Positions 19,269 to 28,445 of a DNA stretch of 64,000 bases are shown here, piece by piece. Below the pieces are notes generated by a model, which saw nothing but the letters and a program-made list of their open reading frames with translations, was not told the origin of the DNA and searched no databases. The DNA lies in assembly GCF_000716595.1 (NCBI RefSeq), contig NZ_JNXC01000018.1:62001-126000 (forward strand), read 5' to 3'. Within the stretch, counting starts at the first letter, position 1, and each line of letters begins with the position of its first letter. Position numbers and translations under genes: made by a program. Origin of the DNA: Saccharothrix sp. NRRL B-16314 (GTDB lineage Bacteria; Actinomycetota; Actinomycetes; Mycobacteriales; Pseudonocardiaceae).

Positions 19269-20126
19269 GTGAGACGCATTATGAGCAGCGTCGGTTTACT
19301 GCTCCTGTGCGGGATCTTCCTGGGCGTCGGCCCGGCAGCCGCCGCGGGTGACGAGGTCACCATCGACGTCACTGTGGACGGCACCCCGGTGGGTGACGAC
19401 GAGCTGCTGCTCGACCCCACCGGTTCCTCCCGCATCGCGGTGACCGTCCACAACGGAACGGACACCACCCGGCACGTCAAGACGATCAGGTTGTCCGGCA
19501 CGGCGTTGGCGCTGACGTTCTTCGCCTACGACACGACGGTCCCGTTCGAAGTGCCGGCGAAGCAGAGCGTCACCCGCGGGTTCGCGCTCGACCTCGGCCA
19601 GCTCGGCGAGCAGGCGACCGGTCTGCTGCCGACCGAGCTGGAGGTGCTGGCCGCCGACCGCGACGTGATCGCGTCGATCGGCACGACCGGTGACGTGCGC
19701 GGGTCGATCTGGTCGGTGTACGGGGTGTTCGGGCTGGCCGTGTTCGGGTTGACCGTGCTGGCGTGGGCGGGCGCGTTGTTCGCGTTGGCGCGGCGCCGGC
19801 TGCCGGCGAACCGGTGGCAGCGCGCGATGCGGTTCCTGCCGGCCGGCGTCGGCACCGGGCTGGTCGCGGTGATCTCGCTGTCCGTGCTGCGGATCATGGC
19901 GCCGTCACCGGCCGCCGAGATCCCGTTCATCCTCGGCGCGGCGGCGGGTGCGTTCGTCCTCGGCTACCTGACACCGCACCCGAACGCCGACGACCTTCCC
20001 GACCTGCCTCACGCCGCACCTCCGCCGCCTTCGCCTCCGGTCGAGCAGCAGTACGCGAACACGCCGTTCGTCGACCCGGACTCGACCCAGCGCATCACGC
20101 GGCCGTTGCCCGGCGGTGGGGCGTGA
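19269..20126 (+). CDS. Membrane protein coupled to Ser/Thr kinase
   Basis: 285-residue protein with a signal peptide (residues 1-26, ending AAAAGDE), an extracytoplasmic beta-rich domain of about 120 residues (VTIDVTVDGTPVGDDE and onward, Ig-like), three membrane helices (about 148-170, 190-210, 217-232) and a Pro-rich cytosolic tail. No known family is recognised. Its stop overlaps the GTG of the following kinase (GTGA), so the two are translationally coupled and the protein may be a sensor or substrate of that kinase. This is inference from gene position. Confidence 0.75.
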   Translation: MRRIMSSVGLLLLCGIFLGVGPAAAAGDEVTIDVTVDGTPVGDDELLLDPTGSSRIAVTVHNGTDTTRHVKTIRLSGTALALTFFAYDTTVPFEVPAKQSVTRGFALDLGQLGEQATGLLPTELEVLAADRDVIASIGTTGDVRGSIWSVYGVFGLAVFGLTVLAWAGALFALARRRLPANRWQRAMRFLPAGVGTGLVAVISLSVLRIMAPSPAAEIPFILGAAAGAFVLGYLTPHPNADDLPDLPHAAPPPPSPPVEQQYANTPFVDPDSTQRITRPLPGGGA

Positions 20127-21808
20127 CGGTGTCCGCGAACGTCGTCGCGGCGTTGCCGCAGTACGACATCGGCGCGCAGATCGGGCGCGGCGGCATGGGG
20201 GTCGTGTACGCGGGCGTGCACCGGCCGTTGGGGCGTCCGGTGGCGGTCAAGCGGCTGCCGGGGGTGTTGGCGGAGGACGAGCGGATGAGCGCCCGGTTCG
20301 CGCACGAGGCGCGGTTGCTGGCGCGGCTCGACCACCCGCACATCGTGCCCGTGTACGACTACGTCCAGGACCGCGGCGAGCACCTCCTGGTGATGGAGAA
20401 GCTCGACGGTGGCACGGTGTGGTCGAAGTTCACCGACGCCGGTGTGACCCCGGCGCAGACGTGCGCGTTCGGCCTGGCGATGCTCTCAGGTCTCCACGCC
20501 GCGCACGGCGCCGGGGTGCTGCACCTGGACGTGAAGCCGAAGAACCTGCTGTTCACGGCGGGCGGTGTGCTGAAGGTCGCCGACTTCGGCATCTCGCAGG
20601 TGGTGAGCGAGGGCGCGACGCTCGTGACGCACGCCGGCCAGGTCCTCGGCACGCCCGCCTACCTGTCACCGGAGCAGGCCCTGGGCAACCCCCTGAGCCC
20701 GGCCGCCGACGTCTACGGCGCCGCGACGGTGTTGTACGAACTGCTGAGCGGCCGGCTGCCGTTCGACAGCGGCGGCGGTGCGCTGGCGATGATCCAGCGG
20801 CACGTGTACCAGCAGCCGCGCCCCCTGGTCGAGGTGCCGGAGCCACTGGCCCGCGTGATCATGCGCGGCCTGGAACGCGACCCCCGGTCCCGCTACCGCA
20901 ACGCGGAGACGTTCGCGGTGGACCTCGCCGCCGCGGCCGCGGCCCTGTTCGGCCCGGACTGGCTGCTCCGACTGGGAACCCCGGTCCACCTGTCACCCCA
21001 AGTCGCCGCCTCGGTGACCCGCCCGCCCACCACGTCCTCAGCGCCGCGCGAAACCCTGAACACCCCGGTCCGCGCGACCTTGACCGACTCGCCGTCCACG
21101 CCGCCCGTGCAGTTGGGCGCGCAGACCCTGGTTCCGGCGTCCCAGGTCCTGGCGTCACCCAAACCCGCCCGCTGGTTCACGCTCGCCGCGGCCCTCGCCG
21201 CTGCGCTGATGCTCGCCGTCCCCTTCACCGTCTCCGACCGCGACCTGCCGGTGCTCCACGCCGACCTGAGCAAGCCGGTCGAGGTGCCGGCGGTCACCGG
21301 CGACCCGGCGACCGCACGGCTGGCGGTGACGGCCGCCGGAATCACCCTGGCCGAAGTACCCGCCGTGCCCCCGTCGGCGGCCGGCGCGGGCGCACAGCCC
21401 GGTACCCCGGTGCCGTTGACGTTCGAGCTTCCCGGCGCGAGCCGCTGGATCGTGGGCGGCGCGGCGGTGGCCACGGTGACCGCCGACGGCAAGTCGCAGG
21501 AGTACTCGCTCCAGCCGGACACCCACCCGTTGGTCAGCATCATGGGCGCGGGGAGCGTGGTGCTGCTGCTGTTCGCGCTCGCGTACCTGGAGTCGATCCT
21601 GCGGTCGCTGCGACGGCGTCAGGCGGGCACGGGCGCGGTGGTCGTGGCGGCGCCGTTGGGCTTCGGGCTCGGGGTTGCGGTGTGGCTCTTGCCGTCCGTG
21701 CTGCTGCGCCACACGCCTGACGTGTGGCCGGCGCTGGTGTGCGGTGGGCTGGGCGTGGCGGCGGCCGTGTGCACGGCCGTGGCCACCCGCCGGGCAGCCC
21801 TTCGCTAG
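20123..21808 (+). CDS. Serine/threonine protein kinase, polytopic C-terminus
   Basis: 561-residue Hanks-type kinase. Residues ~14-275 form the kinase domain: glycine loop IGRGGMGVVYAG (20-31), Lys43 in VAVKRL, catalytic loop HLDVKPKNLL (Asp136; HLD replaces HRD), DFG at 154-156 and GTPAYLSPEQ. A Thr/Pro/Ser linker leads to a first membrane helix near 355, an external beta-rich segment, then three more helices (from about 475). PASTA repeats are absent, so it is not a PknB orthologue. GTG start overlaps the upstream membrane-protein gene. Convergent with the histidine kinase gene 14 bases away. Confidence 0.9.
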   Translation: MTVSANVVAALPQYDIGAQIGRGGMGVVYAGVHRPLGRPVAVKRLPGVLAEDERMSARFAHEARLLARLDHPHIVPVYDYVQDRGEHLLVMEKLDGGTVWSKFTDAGVTPAQTCAFGLAMLSGLHAAHGAGVLHLDVKPKNLLFTAGGVLKVADFGISQVVSEGATLVTHAGQVLGTPAYLSPEQALGNPLSPAADVYGAATVLYELLSGRLPFDSGGGALAMIQRHVYQQPRPLVEVPEPLARVIMRGLERDPRSRYRNAETFAVDLAAAAAALFGPDWLLRLGTPVHLSPQVAASVTRPPTTSSAPRETLNTPVRATLTDSPSTPPVQLGAQTLVPASQVLASPKPARWFTLAAALAAALMLAVPFTVSDRDLPVLHADLSKPVEVPAVTGDPATARLAVTAAGITLAEVPAVPPSAAGAGAQPGTPVPLTFELPGASRWIVGGAAVATVTADGKSQEYSLQPDTHPLVSIMGAGSVVLLLFALAYLESILRSLRRRQAGTGAVVVAAPLGFGLGVAVWLLPSVLLRHTPDVWPALVCGGLGVAAAVCTAVATRRAALR

Positions 21809-21822
21809 GCCCGCGCGGCCCG

Positions 21823-23100
21823 TCAGGTGGTCAGTGGCCTGACCAGGGGGAACGTGACCTTGAGCGCGAAGCCGCCGCCGTCGGTCGGCCCGGCTTCGAA
21901 CTCGCCGTCCAGCAGCGCCGCCCGCTCCCGCAACCCGACCAGCCCGTGACCGCCGCTGGGCAGCGTTCCGCACTCGCGCTGCCCGTCGGGGGCCTCGTTC
22001 CGCACCTCCACCCGCAGCTCGTCGGCCTCCGCCACCACGAACACCGACGTCACCGCACCACCGGCGTGCTTCCGCACGTTCGTCAACGCCTCCTGCACCG
22101 TCCGGTACACCGCACCGGACACCGGCGCCGGCAGGTCGTCCACCGGACCGCGCACCGTCAACGTCGCCGGAATCCCCGCGCTGCTGACCAACTGCGGCAA
22201 GTCCGCCACCCGGGGCTGGGGGGAGTCGTCGCCGCTCGTGGTCCGCAGCACGCTCACCAGCTGCCGCAGCTCGTCCAACGTCCGCGTGCTCAGCATCCGG
22301 ATCGTCCCCGCCACCTGCTTGGCGTTCGGATCGGCCGCCGCCATCCGCAGCGCGCCCGCCTGCATCGCGATCAGGCTCACCTGGTGCGACACCACGTCGT
22401 GCATCTCCCGCGCCAACCTGGCCCGCTCGTCCGCCCGCACCGCGTGCGCGTGCAGCAGCCGCTCCCGCTCGCGACTCGCCGCCAGCTCCGTGATCCGCGC
22501 CGACAACTCCTCGCGCGCGTGCGCCAGCAACCCGATCGCGATGGGCATCCCCGCCACGATGCACCCGTAGATCGCATCGTGCACGTGCGTCTTCCAGTCC
22601 AACGCCAGGAAGTCGCCCGGAGGCCACAGGAAGAACCGGCTCAACCACACCAGACCGGCCGCGATGTACGTCTGCCTCGACAACAGCTTCCGCCGCGCCA
22701 ACGTGCCCAGCGCGATCATCGCCGCCAACTGCGCCCACCCGGCCAGGAACCCCGGCACGGCGATCAGCACCACCAGGAACGGGAACCGCCGCCGGAACGC
22801 CACCGCCGCCACGGAGACCACCGACAGCACGTAGTTGTAGGGCTCCGCCTCGGGCACGACCCGCAGCCACACGTCCAGCGCAGCGATCGCCACCGCGCCG
22901 GCGTCGAACGCCAACTGCCGGTGCCGTCCGACCAACCGCGCGAGCGCCTCCACCAAGGCAGGGCGGCGCACCCGTCCGGTCGGAACGCCGTTGACCCGAC
23001 CGCTCGGCAGCCTCTCGACAGCTTTGCCGGCCAGGGTCGGACCTCCTGTGTCAGCTATCCGCCGGTCCTCACCGTACTGCGCCGTCATCACGCTTGGCAT
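21823..23100 (-). CDS. NarL-type sensor histidine kinase, orphan
   Basis: 425-residue kinase of the HisKA_3 class. The N-terminal half has four to five membrane helices (about 65-195), a dimerisation helix follows, and the phosphoacceptor sits in REMHDVVSHQVSLIAMQAGAL (His234). The ATPase domain contains QEALTNVRKHA (N box) and GGHGLVGLRERAALL (G box). ATG start with GGAGG 6 bases upstream. NarL-type kinases are usually beside a LuxR-type response regulator, but none is adjacent here; the regulator must be elsewhere. Signal unknown. Confidence 0.9.
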   Translation of the reverse strand: MPSVMTAQYGEDRRIADTGGPTLAGKAVERLPSGRVNGVPTGRVRRPALVEALARLVGRHRQLAFDAGAVAIAALDVWLRVVPEAEPYNYVLSVVSVAAVAFRRRFPFLVVLIAVPGFLAGWAQLAAMIALGTLARRKLLSRQTYIAAGLVWLSRFFLWPPGDFLALDWKTHVHDAIYGCIVAGMPIAIGLLAHAREELSARITELAASRERERLLHAHAVRADERARLAREMHDVVSHQVSLIAMQAGALRMAAADPNAKQVAGTIRMLSTRTLDELRQLVSVLRTTSGDDSPQPRVADLPQLVSSAGIPATLTVRGPVDDLPAPVSGAVYRTVQEALTNVRKHAGGAVTSVFVVAEADELRVEVRNEAPDGQRECGTLPSGGHGLVGLRERAALLDGEFEAGPTDGGGFALKVTFPLVRPLTT

Positions 23101-23272
23101 GGCTCGCCTCCCCGCCCCCGACGTGCTCGATCGACCCGCTCACCATTCGAGATGCGCTGATGACCCGGACGGGACGCGGGGCGGGCAACAAAATTGCGAG
23201 CGCGAACGTCCGATAAGCGGACATCGTGGCTGGGGGAGAGGTGGGGAGTGGGGCACGTCACCGTGAAGACGC

Positions 23273-23308
23273 CGCTGCCGCCGCGCCCTGGAAGCGACGG
23301 CGGCAGCG
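23273..23308 (-). terminator. Putative terminator downstream of pgl
   Basis: Perfect 11-bp inverted repeat CGCTGCCGCCG / CGGCGGCAGCG with a 14-base loop, 27 bases beyond the pgl stop. It would end the pentose phosphate operon on the minus strand. Confidence 0.5.
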
Positions 23309-23335
23309 ACGAGCGGTCAGAACCGGAGACGAGCA

Positions 23336-24106
23336 TCACGCCGACGGCAGGTCCGGCACCTTCTCCGCGGCGGCCGAGTCGAGCAGCCACAGGGTGCGCC
23401 GGCGGCCGAGCGCGCCCGCGGCCGGGAGCTCGGTCTCGGCCGTGCCGGTCAGGGCCGAGGCCACGGCGTCCGCCTTGGCCGTTCCGGTCGTCATCAGCCA
23501 CACCTCGCGGGCCGCGCGGATCGCGGGCAGGGTGAGGCTGACGCGGGTCGGCGGGGGCTTGGGGCAGTCGCGCACCCCGACGACGCTGCGCCCGCCCTCG
23601 TGCACGGCGGGGCTGTCCGGGAAGATCGAGGCCACGTGCCCCTCCTCCCCGACACCGAGCAGGCACACGTCGAACGACGGCACGGAGCCGTGGTCCTCCG
23701 GGCGCGCGGCGGCGGCCAGGACTTCGGCGTACGCCCGGGCGGCGGCGTCCGGGTCGTCACCGAACCGGCCGTCCGACGGCTCCATCACGTGCACCCGCGA
23801 CACCGGCACCGGCACGTGGTCCAGCAACGCCTCCCGTGCCTGGGTCTCGTTGCGGTCCGGGTGCCCGGAGGGCAGGAACCGCTCGTCGCCCCAGTACAAA
23901 TCGACGCGGGTCCAGTCCACGGCGTCCCGGGCGGGTGTGTCGCGCAGGTTCTCCAGCACCGCGATACCGGTCCGCCCGCCGGTCAGCACCAGTGACGCCG
24001 AGCCGCGCGCGGTCTGCGCGTCGACCAGGCTGGTGACCAGGCGGGCGGCCGTGGCGGCGGCCAGCAGGTCGCCGTCGCGGTGCACCACGACCTCGGGACG
24101 GCTCAC
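23336..24106 (-). CDS. pgl: 6-phosphogluconolactonase
   Basis: 256-residue enzyme hydrolysing 6-phosphogluconolactone to 6-phosphogluconate, second step of the oxidative pentose phosphate pathway. SugI/DevB-type motifs: SLVLTGGRTGIAVLENL, DLYWGDERFLPSGHPDRN (the W-GDER active-site loop) and CLLGVGEEGHVASIFPDS. The start overlaps the opcA stop by four bases. Last gene of the operon. Confidence 0.96.
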   Translation of the reverse strand: MSRPEVVVHRDGDLLAAATAARLVTSLVDAQTARGSASLVLTGGRTGIAVLENLRDTPARDAVDWTRVDLYWGDERFLPSGHPDRNETQAREALLDHVPVPVSRVHVMEPSDGRFGDDPDAAARAYAEVLAAAARPEDHGSVPSFDVCLLGVGEEGHVASIFPDSPAVHEGGRSVVGVRDCPKPPPTRVSLTLPAIRAAREVWLMTTGTAKADAVASALTGTAETELPAAGALGRRRTLWLLDSAAAEKVPDLPSA

Positions 24107-25263
24107 TGGCCCGCCTTGACCTTGGCCGCCTTCGGCGCGGCGGACTTCACCTGGCCGTCGGGCGAGCTGTCGGCCTTCGCCTTGCCCGACGTCCGCGCGG
24201 ACGGCTTTCCCGAAGCAGGAGCCGAGGCCGGAGCGGGCGCGGGAGCCTTGCCGTCAGCCTTCACGTCCGTCTTCGTCGCGGGCTTCGCGGCAGACTTCGA
24301 CGACGGCTTGGACTTGCGGGCCGCGGCGGCCTTCGGCGCGGGCCTACCGCGCACGACCTTGCCCAGCGACCGCAGCGCCGTCTCGTACACCTCGTCCGGG
24401 TCGAGCCGCCGCAGCTCCTCCGCGAGGCAGTCCCGCACCTCGCGGCGCTGCAACGCCACGCGCCGCTCCGGCTGGCCGGGCTGCCGGAGCGTGCCGACCT
24501 TCCCGTCCGGCCGGGTCAGCGACACGCCACCGGACCGCCGCTCCAGCTGCACGTCCACGATGCCCTCGCCGTGCGTGGCCTTCGAGCGCCGCACCGGCAC
24601 CTTCAGGCACCCGGCCAGCCACGCGGCCAGCAGGTCGGTGGACGGCGAGTCGCTCTCACCGCTCACCTCGGCGTCGGTGACCTTCTCGTACGGCGGCAGG
24701 TCGAACGCCGACGCGAGCATGGCCCGCCACAGCGTCAGCCGCGTCCACGCCAGGTCCGTGTCACCCGGTGTGTAGGACAAGCGCCGCTGCTCCAACGCCC
24801 GGATCGGGTTCTTCTCCGCCGCCGCGTCGGTGATCCGGCGCTGCGCGAGCTGACCGATCGGGTCCGCCGCGGGCACGGCGGGCGACTCGTGCGGCCACCA
24901 CGCCACCACCGGGGTGTCCGGCAGCAGCAGCGGCACGACGCAGGAAGCGCCCTCGTTGGCCAGCTCGCCGTACAGCCGCAGCACGATGACCTCGGACGCG
25001 CCCGCGTCACCGCCGACGCGGATCTGCGCGTCGAGCCGGGGAGCGGCCTTGCGCGCGCCACGCGCCACCACGATCACCCGGCACGGGTGCTCGCGGCTGG
25101 CGTCGTTCGCCGCGTCGACGGCGGCCTCCGTCTTGGAGCCGTCGTCGGTGACGATGACCAGCGTCAGCACCCGGCCGAGGGTGACGGCCCCGCCTTCCTC
25201 GCGCAGCTGCACGAGCTTGCTGTTGACCTGCGACGTGGTGGTCGAGGGCAGGTCGATGATCAC
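24103..25263 (-). CDS. opcA: Glucose-6-phosphate dehydrogenase assembly protein OpcA
   Basis: 386-residue OpcA, which in cyanobacteria and actinobacteria activates or assembles glucose-6-phosphate dehydrogenase. Conserved parts include MIIDLPSTTTSQVNSKLVQL at the start, VIVDD-like TLVIVTDDGSK, LLLPDTPVVAWWPHESP and RRITDAAAEKNPIRALEQRR. The conserved domain ends near residue 300; an 80-residue Lys/Ala/Pro tail (KPSSKSAAKPATKTD and onward) follows, resembling nucleic-acid-binding or disordered tails and longer than in many homologues. Both ends overlap neighbours as GTGA, so zwf, opcA and pgl are coupled. Confidence 0.95.
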   Translation of the reverse strand: MIIDLPSTTTSQVNSKLVQLREEGGAVTLGRVLTLVIVTDDGSKTEAAVDAANDASREHPCRVIVVARGARKAAPRLDAQIRVGGDAGASEVIVLRLYGELANEGASCVVPLLLPDTPVVAWWPHESPAVPAADPIGQLAQRRITDAAAEKNPIRALEQRRLSYTPGDTDLAWTRLTLWRAMLASAFDLPPYEKVTDAEVSGESDSPSTDLLAAWLAGCLKVPVRRSKATHGEGIVDVQLERRSGGVSLTRPDGKVGTLRQPGQPERRVALQRREVRDCLAEELRRLDPDEVYETALRSLGKVVRGRPAPKAAAARKSKPSSKSAAKPATKTDVKADGKAPAPAPASAPASGKPSARTSGKAKADSSPDGQVKSAAPKAAKVKAGQ

Positions 25264-26801
25264 GGACGCCTCCAGTGCCTGCCGGTGCGGGCCAGCATCT
25301 CGTCCGCCGACGCCGGCCCCCAGGTGCCTGCCTTGTACTTCTCCGGGACGCCGGTGGCGGCCCAGTGCTTGAGGACCGGGTCCAGGATCTCCCAGGACAG
25401 CTCGACCTCGTCGTTCTTCGGGAACAGCGAAGGCTCGCCCAGCAGCACGTCCAGCAGCAGCCGCTCGTAGGCCTCGGGCGACGACTCGGTGAACGCGTGG
25501 CCGTAGCCGAAGTCCATCGTGACGTCCCGGACCTCCATGGTGTTGCCGGGCACCTTGGAGCCGAACCGCATGGTCACGCCCTCGTCCGGCTGCACCCGCA
25601 CCACCAGGGCGTTCTGCCCCAGCTCCTCGGTCGCGGTGTCGTCGAACGGCAGGTGCGGCGCCCGCTTGAACACCACGGCCACCTCGGTGACGCGGCGACC
25701 GAGGCGCTTGCCGGTGCGCAGGTAGAACGGCACGCCGGCCCAGCGGCGGGTGTTCACCTCGCAGGTGATGGCCGCGTAGGTCTCGGTGACCGAGTCCTTG
25801 GCGAACCCGCCCTCCTCCAGCAGGCCGAGCACCTTCTGCCCGCCCTGCCAGCCGCCGGTGTACTGGCCGCGCGCGGTCGTCTCGTCGAACGGCTCGACCG
25901 GCCGCGTCGCCGACAGCACCTTCACCTTCTCGGCGCGGAGGTCGCTCGGCCGGAACGACACCGGCTCCTCCATCGCGGTCAGCGCGAGCAGCTGGAGCAG
26001 GTGGTTCTGGATCACGTCACGAGCCGCGCCGATGCCGTCGTAGTAGCCCGCGCGACCACCGAGGCCGATGTCCTCGGCCATGGTGATCTGCACGTGGTCG
26101 ACGTAGTTGGCGTTCCAGATGGGCTCGTAGAGCTGGTTCGCGAAGCGCAGCGCCAGGATGTTCTGCACCGTCTCCTTGCCGAGGTAGTGGTCGATGCGGA
26201 ACACCGACTCCTCGGGGAAGACCTCGTTCACGGTCTTGTTGAGCTGCTTGGCGCTGGCCAGGTCGTGGCCGAACGGCTTCTCGATGACCACCCGGCGCCA
26301 CTGGCCGGGGTTGTCGGTGGGCGGCGTGGCCAGACCCGCGCGCTTGAGCTGGTTGACCACCGTGGTGAACGCGCTGGGCGGCACCGACAGGTAGAACGCG
26401 TGGTTGCCGCCGGTGCCGCGGTCGCGGTCGAGGTCGGAGAGCGTCGTGGCCAGGGTGTCGAAGGCGACGTCGTCGTCGAACGTGCCCTGGACGAACCGGA
26501 TGCCCTCGGCGAGCTGGTCCCAGACGCCCTGCCGGAACGGCGTGCGCGCGTGCTCCTTGACCGCGTCGTGCACGACCTGCATGAAGTCCTGGTCGGCCCA
26601 GTCGCGGCGGGCGAAGCCGACGAGCGCGAAGCCCGGCGGCAGCAGGCCGCGGTTGGCCAGGTCGTAGATCGCGGGCATCAGCTTCTTGCGCGACAGGTCG
26701 CCCGTCACGCCGAAGATCACCAGGCCGGAGGGCCCGGCGATGCGCGGCATCCGCTTGTCGCGCGGGTCCCGCAACGGGTTGCGCTTGGTCGGCGCAGTCA
26801 C
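25260..26801 (-). CDS. zwf: Glucose-6-phosphate 1-dehydrogenase
   Basis: 513-residue dehydrogenase oxidising glucose 6-phosphate to the lactone with reduction of NADP. Nucleotide motif VIFGVTGDLSRKKLMPAI, substrate motif RIDHYLGKETVQNILALRFAN (catalytic His/Lys region) and RWAGVPFYLRTGKRL are typical. Start GTG overlaps the upstream pgi stop and the gene's own stop overlaps opcA. Length and organisation are as in other actinobacteria. Confidence 0.98.
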   Translation of the reverse strand: MTAPTKRNPLRDPRDKRMPRIAGPSGLVIFGVTGDLSRKKLMPAIYDLANRGLLPPGFALVGFARRDWADQDFMQVVHDAVKEHARTPFRQGVWDQLAEGIRFVQGTFDDDVAFDTLATTLSDLDRDRGTGGNHAFYLSVPPSAFTTVVNQLKRAGLATPPTDNPGQWRRVVIEKPFGHDLASAKQLNKTVNEVFPEESVFRIDHYLGKETVQNILALRFANQLYEPIWNANYVDHVQITMAEDIGLGGRAGYYDGIGAARDVIQNHLLQLLALTAMEEPVSFRPSDLRAEKVKVLSATRPVEPFDETTARGQYTGGWQGGQKVLGLLEEGGFAKDSVTETYAAITCEVNTRRWAGVPFYLRTGKRLGRRVTEVAVVFKRAPHLPFDDTATEELGQNALVVRVQPDEGVTMRFGSKVPGNTMEVRDVTMDFGYGHAFTESSPEAYERLLLDVLLGEPSLFPKNDEVELSWEILDPVLKHWAATGVPEKYKAGTWGPASADEMLARTGRHWRRP

Positions 26802-28414
26802 GAACCATCCTCCTGGATTGCCTCGACGAGCTGCGCGAGCCCGGCGACGCGGTCGGTCAGGTGCAGGCGGAGCACCGGACGACCGCGCTCGGCGAGCACC
26901 TGACCGTCACCGAGGGCTTGGGCCAGCTGCAACGTGCTGAGGTCGTACGGCCTGCCCGGCACGTCGAGCCGCGCCTCGGACGCGCCGGTCAGCTGGAGGA
27001 ACACGCCGTTCTGGTGACCGCCCTTGTGGTACTGGCCGGTCGAGTGCAGGAAGCGCGGTCCCCACCCGAAGGTGGTCTGGAGGTGCGAACGCTGCGCCAA
27101 CTCCGGGCGAACGAGGGCGAACGAGGCGTCGTCGATCCGGTCGAGGTAGGCCTGGACGGACAGGTAGCCGTGCTGCGGCGCGGCGGCGACGAGCGCCTGC
27201 AACGCCTCGGCGACCGTCTTGATGTCCGCCGGGAGCCAGCCCTCGCTCGGGTAGACCTCGATCGGACCGTCCACGAAGGCCGGGTCGACGGGCGTCGCGG
27301 CGGACGCGTCCAACAAGGACCGGGACGCCTTCTTCGCGGCCTCGACGTCGGGCTGGTCGAACGGGTTGATCTCCAGCACCCGGCTCACCAGCGCGGTCGC
27401 GTACTCCCACACCAGGAACTGCGCGCCGAGCGAGCCTTCGACCGCGATGGACGACGACCCGGTGGCCGGTCCGATCGCGACGGTCGTGGCGTCCGAGCGG
27501 GCGTCCACGAAGCCGGCCGCGCCCGGACCTTCGACCACCACCGGCAGCAGGCCGGTGCCGTTCTTGCCGGTCGACTCCGCGATCAGCTGCTCGGCCCAGT
27601 CGCCGAAGCCCGCGATGCCGGACCCGGTGTCGGCGAACACGATCTTCTCCGCGCCGTGCGCGTGCGCCACGGCGAACGTGGCGGCCAGCACGACCGCCGG
27701 GTTGTCCGGCGAGTCGGCCGACACCAGCGGCGCGGCGGAGGCCGCCTCGTCCAGCAGCTTGCCGACGTCCGCGCCGGCCAGGCCCGAGGGCACCAGGCCG
27801 AACGCGGTCAGCGCCGAGTACCGGCCGCCCACGTTCGGGTCGGCCAGGAACACCCTGCGGTAGCCCGCTTCCCGGGACGCCGCCTCCAGCGGGGAGCCGG
27901 GGTCGGTCACCACGACGATCCGCGACGACGGGTCGATGCCCGCCGCCTCGAACGCCGCCTCGAAGATCCGCCGGTGGCTGTCGGTCTCGACGGTGCCGCC
28001 GGACTTCGACGACACCACCAGCACCGTGCGCTGCAAGTCGCCCGCCAACGCCTCGGCCACCTGGCCGGGGTCGGTGGTGTCGAGCACGACCAGCGGCACG
28101 CCCGCGGTGCCGGTGATCACCTCGGGCGCGAGCGACGAGCCGCCCATGCCGGCGAGGACCACGCGGTCGACGCCGTCGGCGAGCAGCTCGTCGCGCAGCG
28201 CGGTGATCTCCGCGACCAGCGGGCGGGACGTCTCGTGCAGGGTGGTCCACGCCAGTCGGATCGACGCCTCCGACTCCGCCTCGGAACCCCACAGCGTGGC
28301 GTCACCGGCGGTCAGCTTGCTCGACGCCGAATCCCGGACCAGGTCACCGATGACGGTGTCGACCTGGTCCTGGTTCGGTGTGCGGACGATCTCCACGGAG
28401 ATCACCTCGGTCAT
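26798..28414 (-). CDS. pgi: Glucose-6-phosphate isomerase
   Basis: 538-residue phosphoglucose isomerase connecting fructose 6-phosphate and glucose 6-phosphate. Two SIS domains are visible: VVLAGMGGSSLAPEVI and VVSSKSGGTVETDSH in the first, and GIAGFGDWAEQLIAES with QYHKGGHQNGVFLQLT toward the C-terminus. It lies between tal and zwf, so one transcript could return fructose 6-phosphate made by transaldolase and transketolase to the oxidative branch. This is the actinobacterial long form rather than the E. coli type. Its stop overlaps the zwf GTG; tal ends 31 bases upstream. Confidence 0.95.
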   Translation of the reverse strand: MTEVISVEIVRTPNQDQVDTVIGDLVRDSASSKLTAGDATLWGSEAESEASIRLAWTTLHETSRPLVAEITALRDELLADGVDRVVLAGMGGSSLAPEVITGTAGVPLVVLDTTDPGQVAEALAGDLQRTVLVVSSKSGGTVETDSHRRIFEAAFEAAGIDPSSRIVVVTDPGSPLEAASREAGYRRVFLADPNVGGRYSALTAFGLVPSGLAGADVGKLLDEAASAAPLVSADSPDNPAVVLAATFAVAHAHGAEKIVFADTGSGIAGFGDWAEQLIAESTGKNGTGLLPVVVEGPGAAGFVDARSDATTVAIGPATGSSSIAVEGSLGAQFLVWEYATALVSRVLEINPFDQPDVEAAKKASRSLLDASAATPVDPAFVDGPIEVYPSEGWLPADIKTVAEALQALVAAAPQHGYLSVQAYLDRIDDASFALVRPELAQRSHLQTTFGWGPRFLHSTGQYHKGGHQNGVFLQLTGASEARLDVPGRPYDLSTLQLAQALGDGQVLAERGRPVLRLHLTDRVAGLAQLVEAIQEDGS

Positions 28415-28445
28415 CTTCAGTACCCGTCCCGATCTGGCTTCGTCG

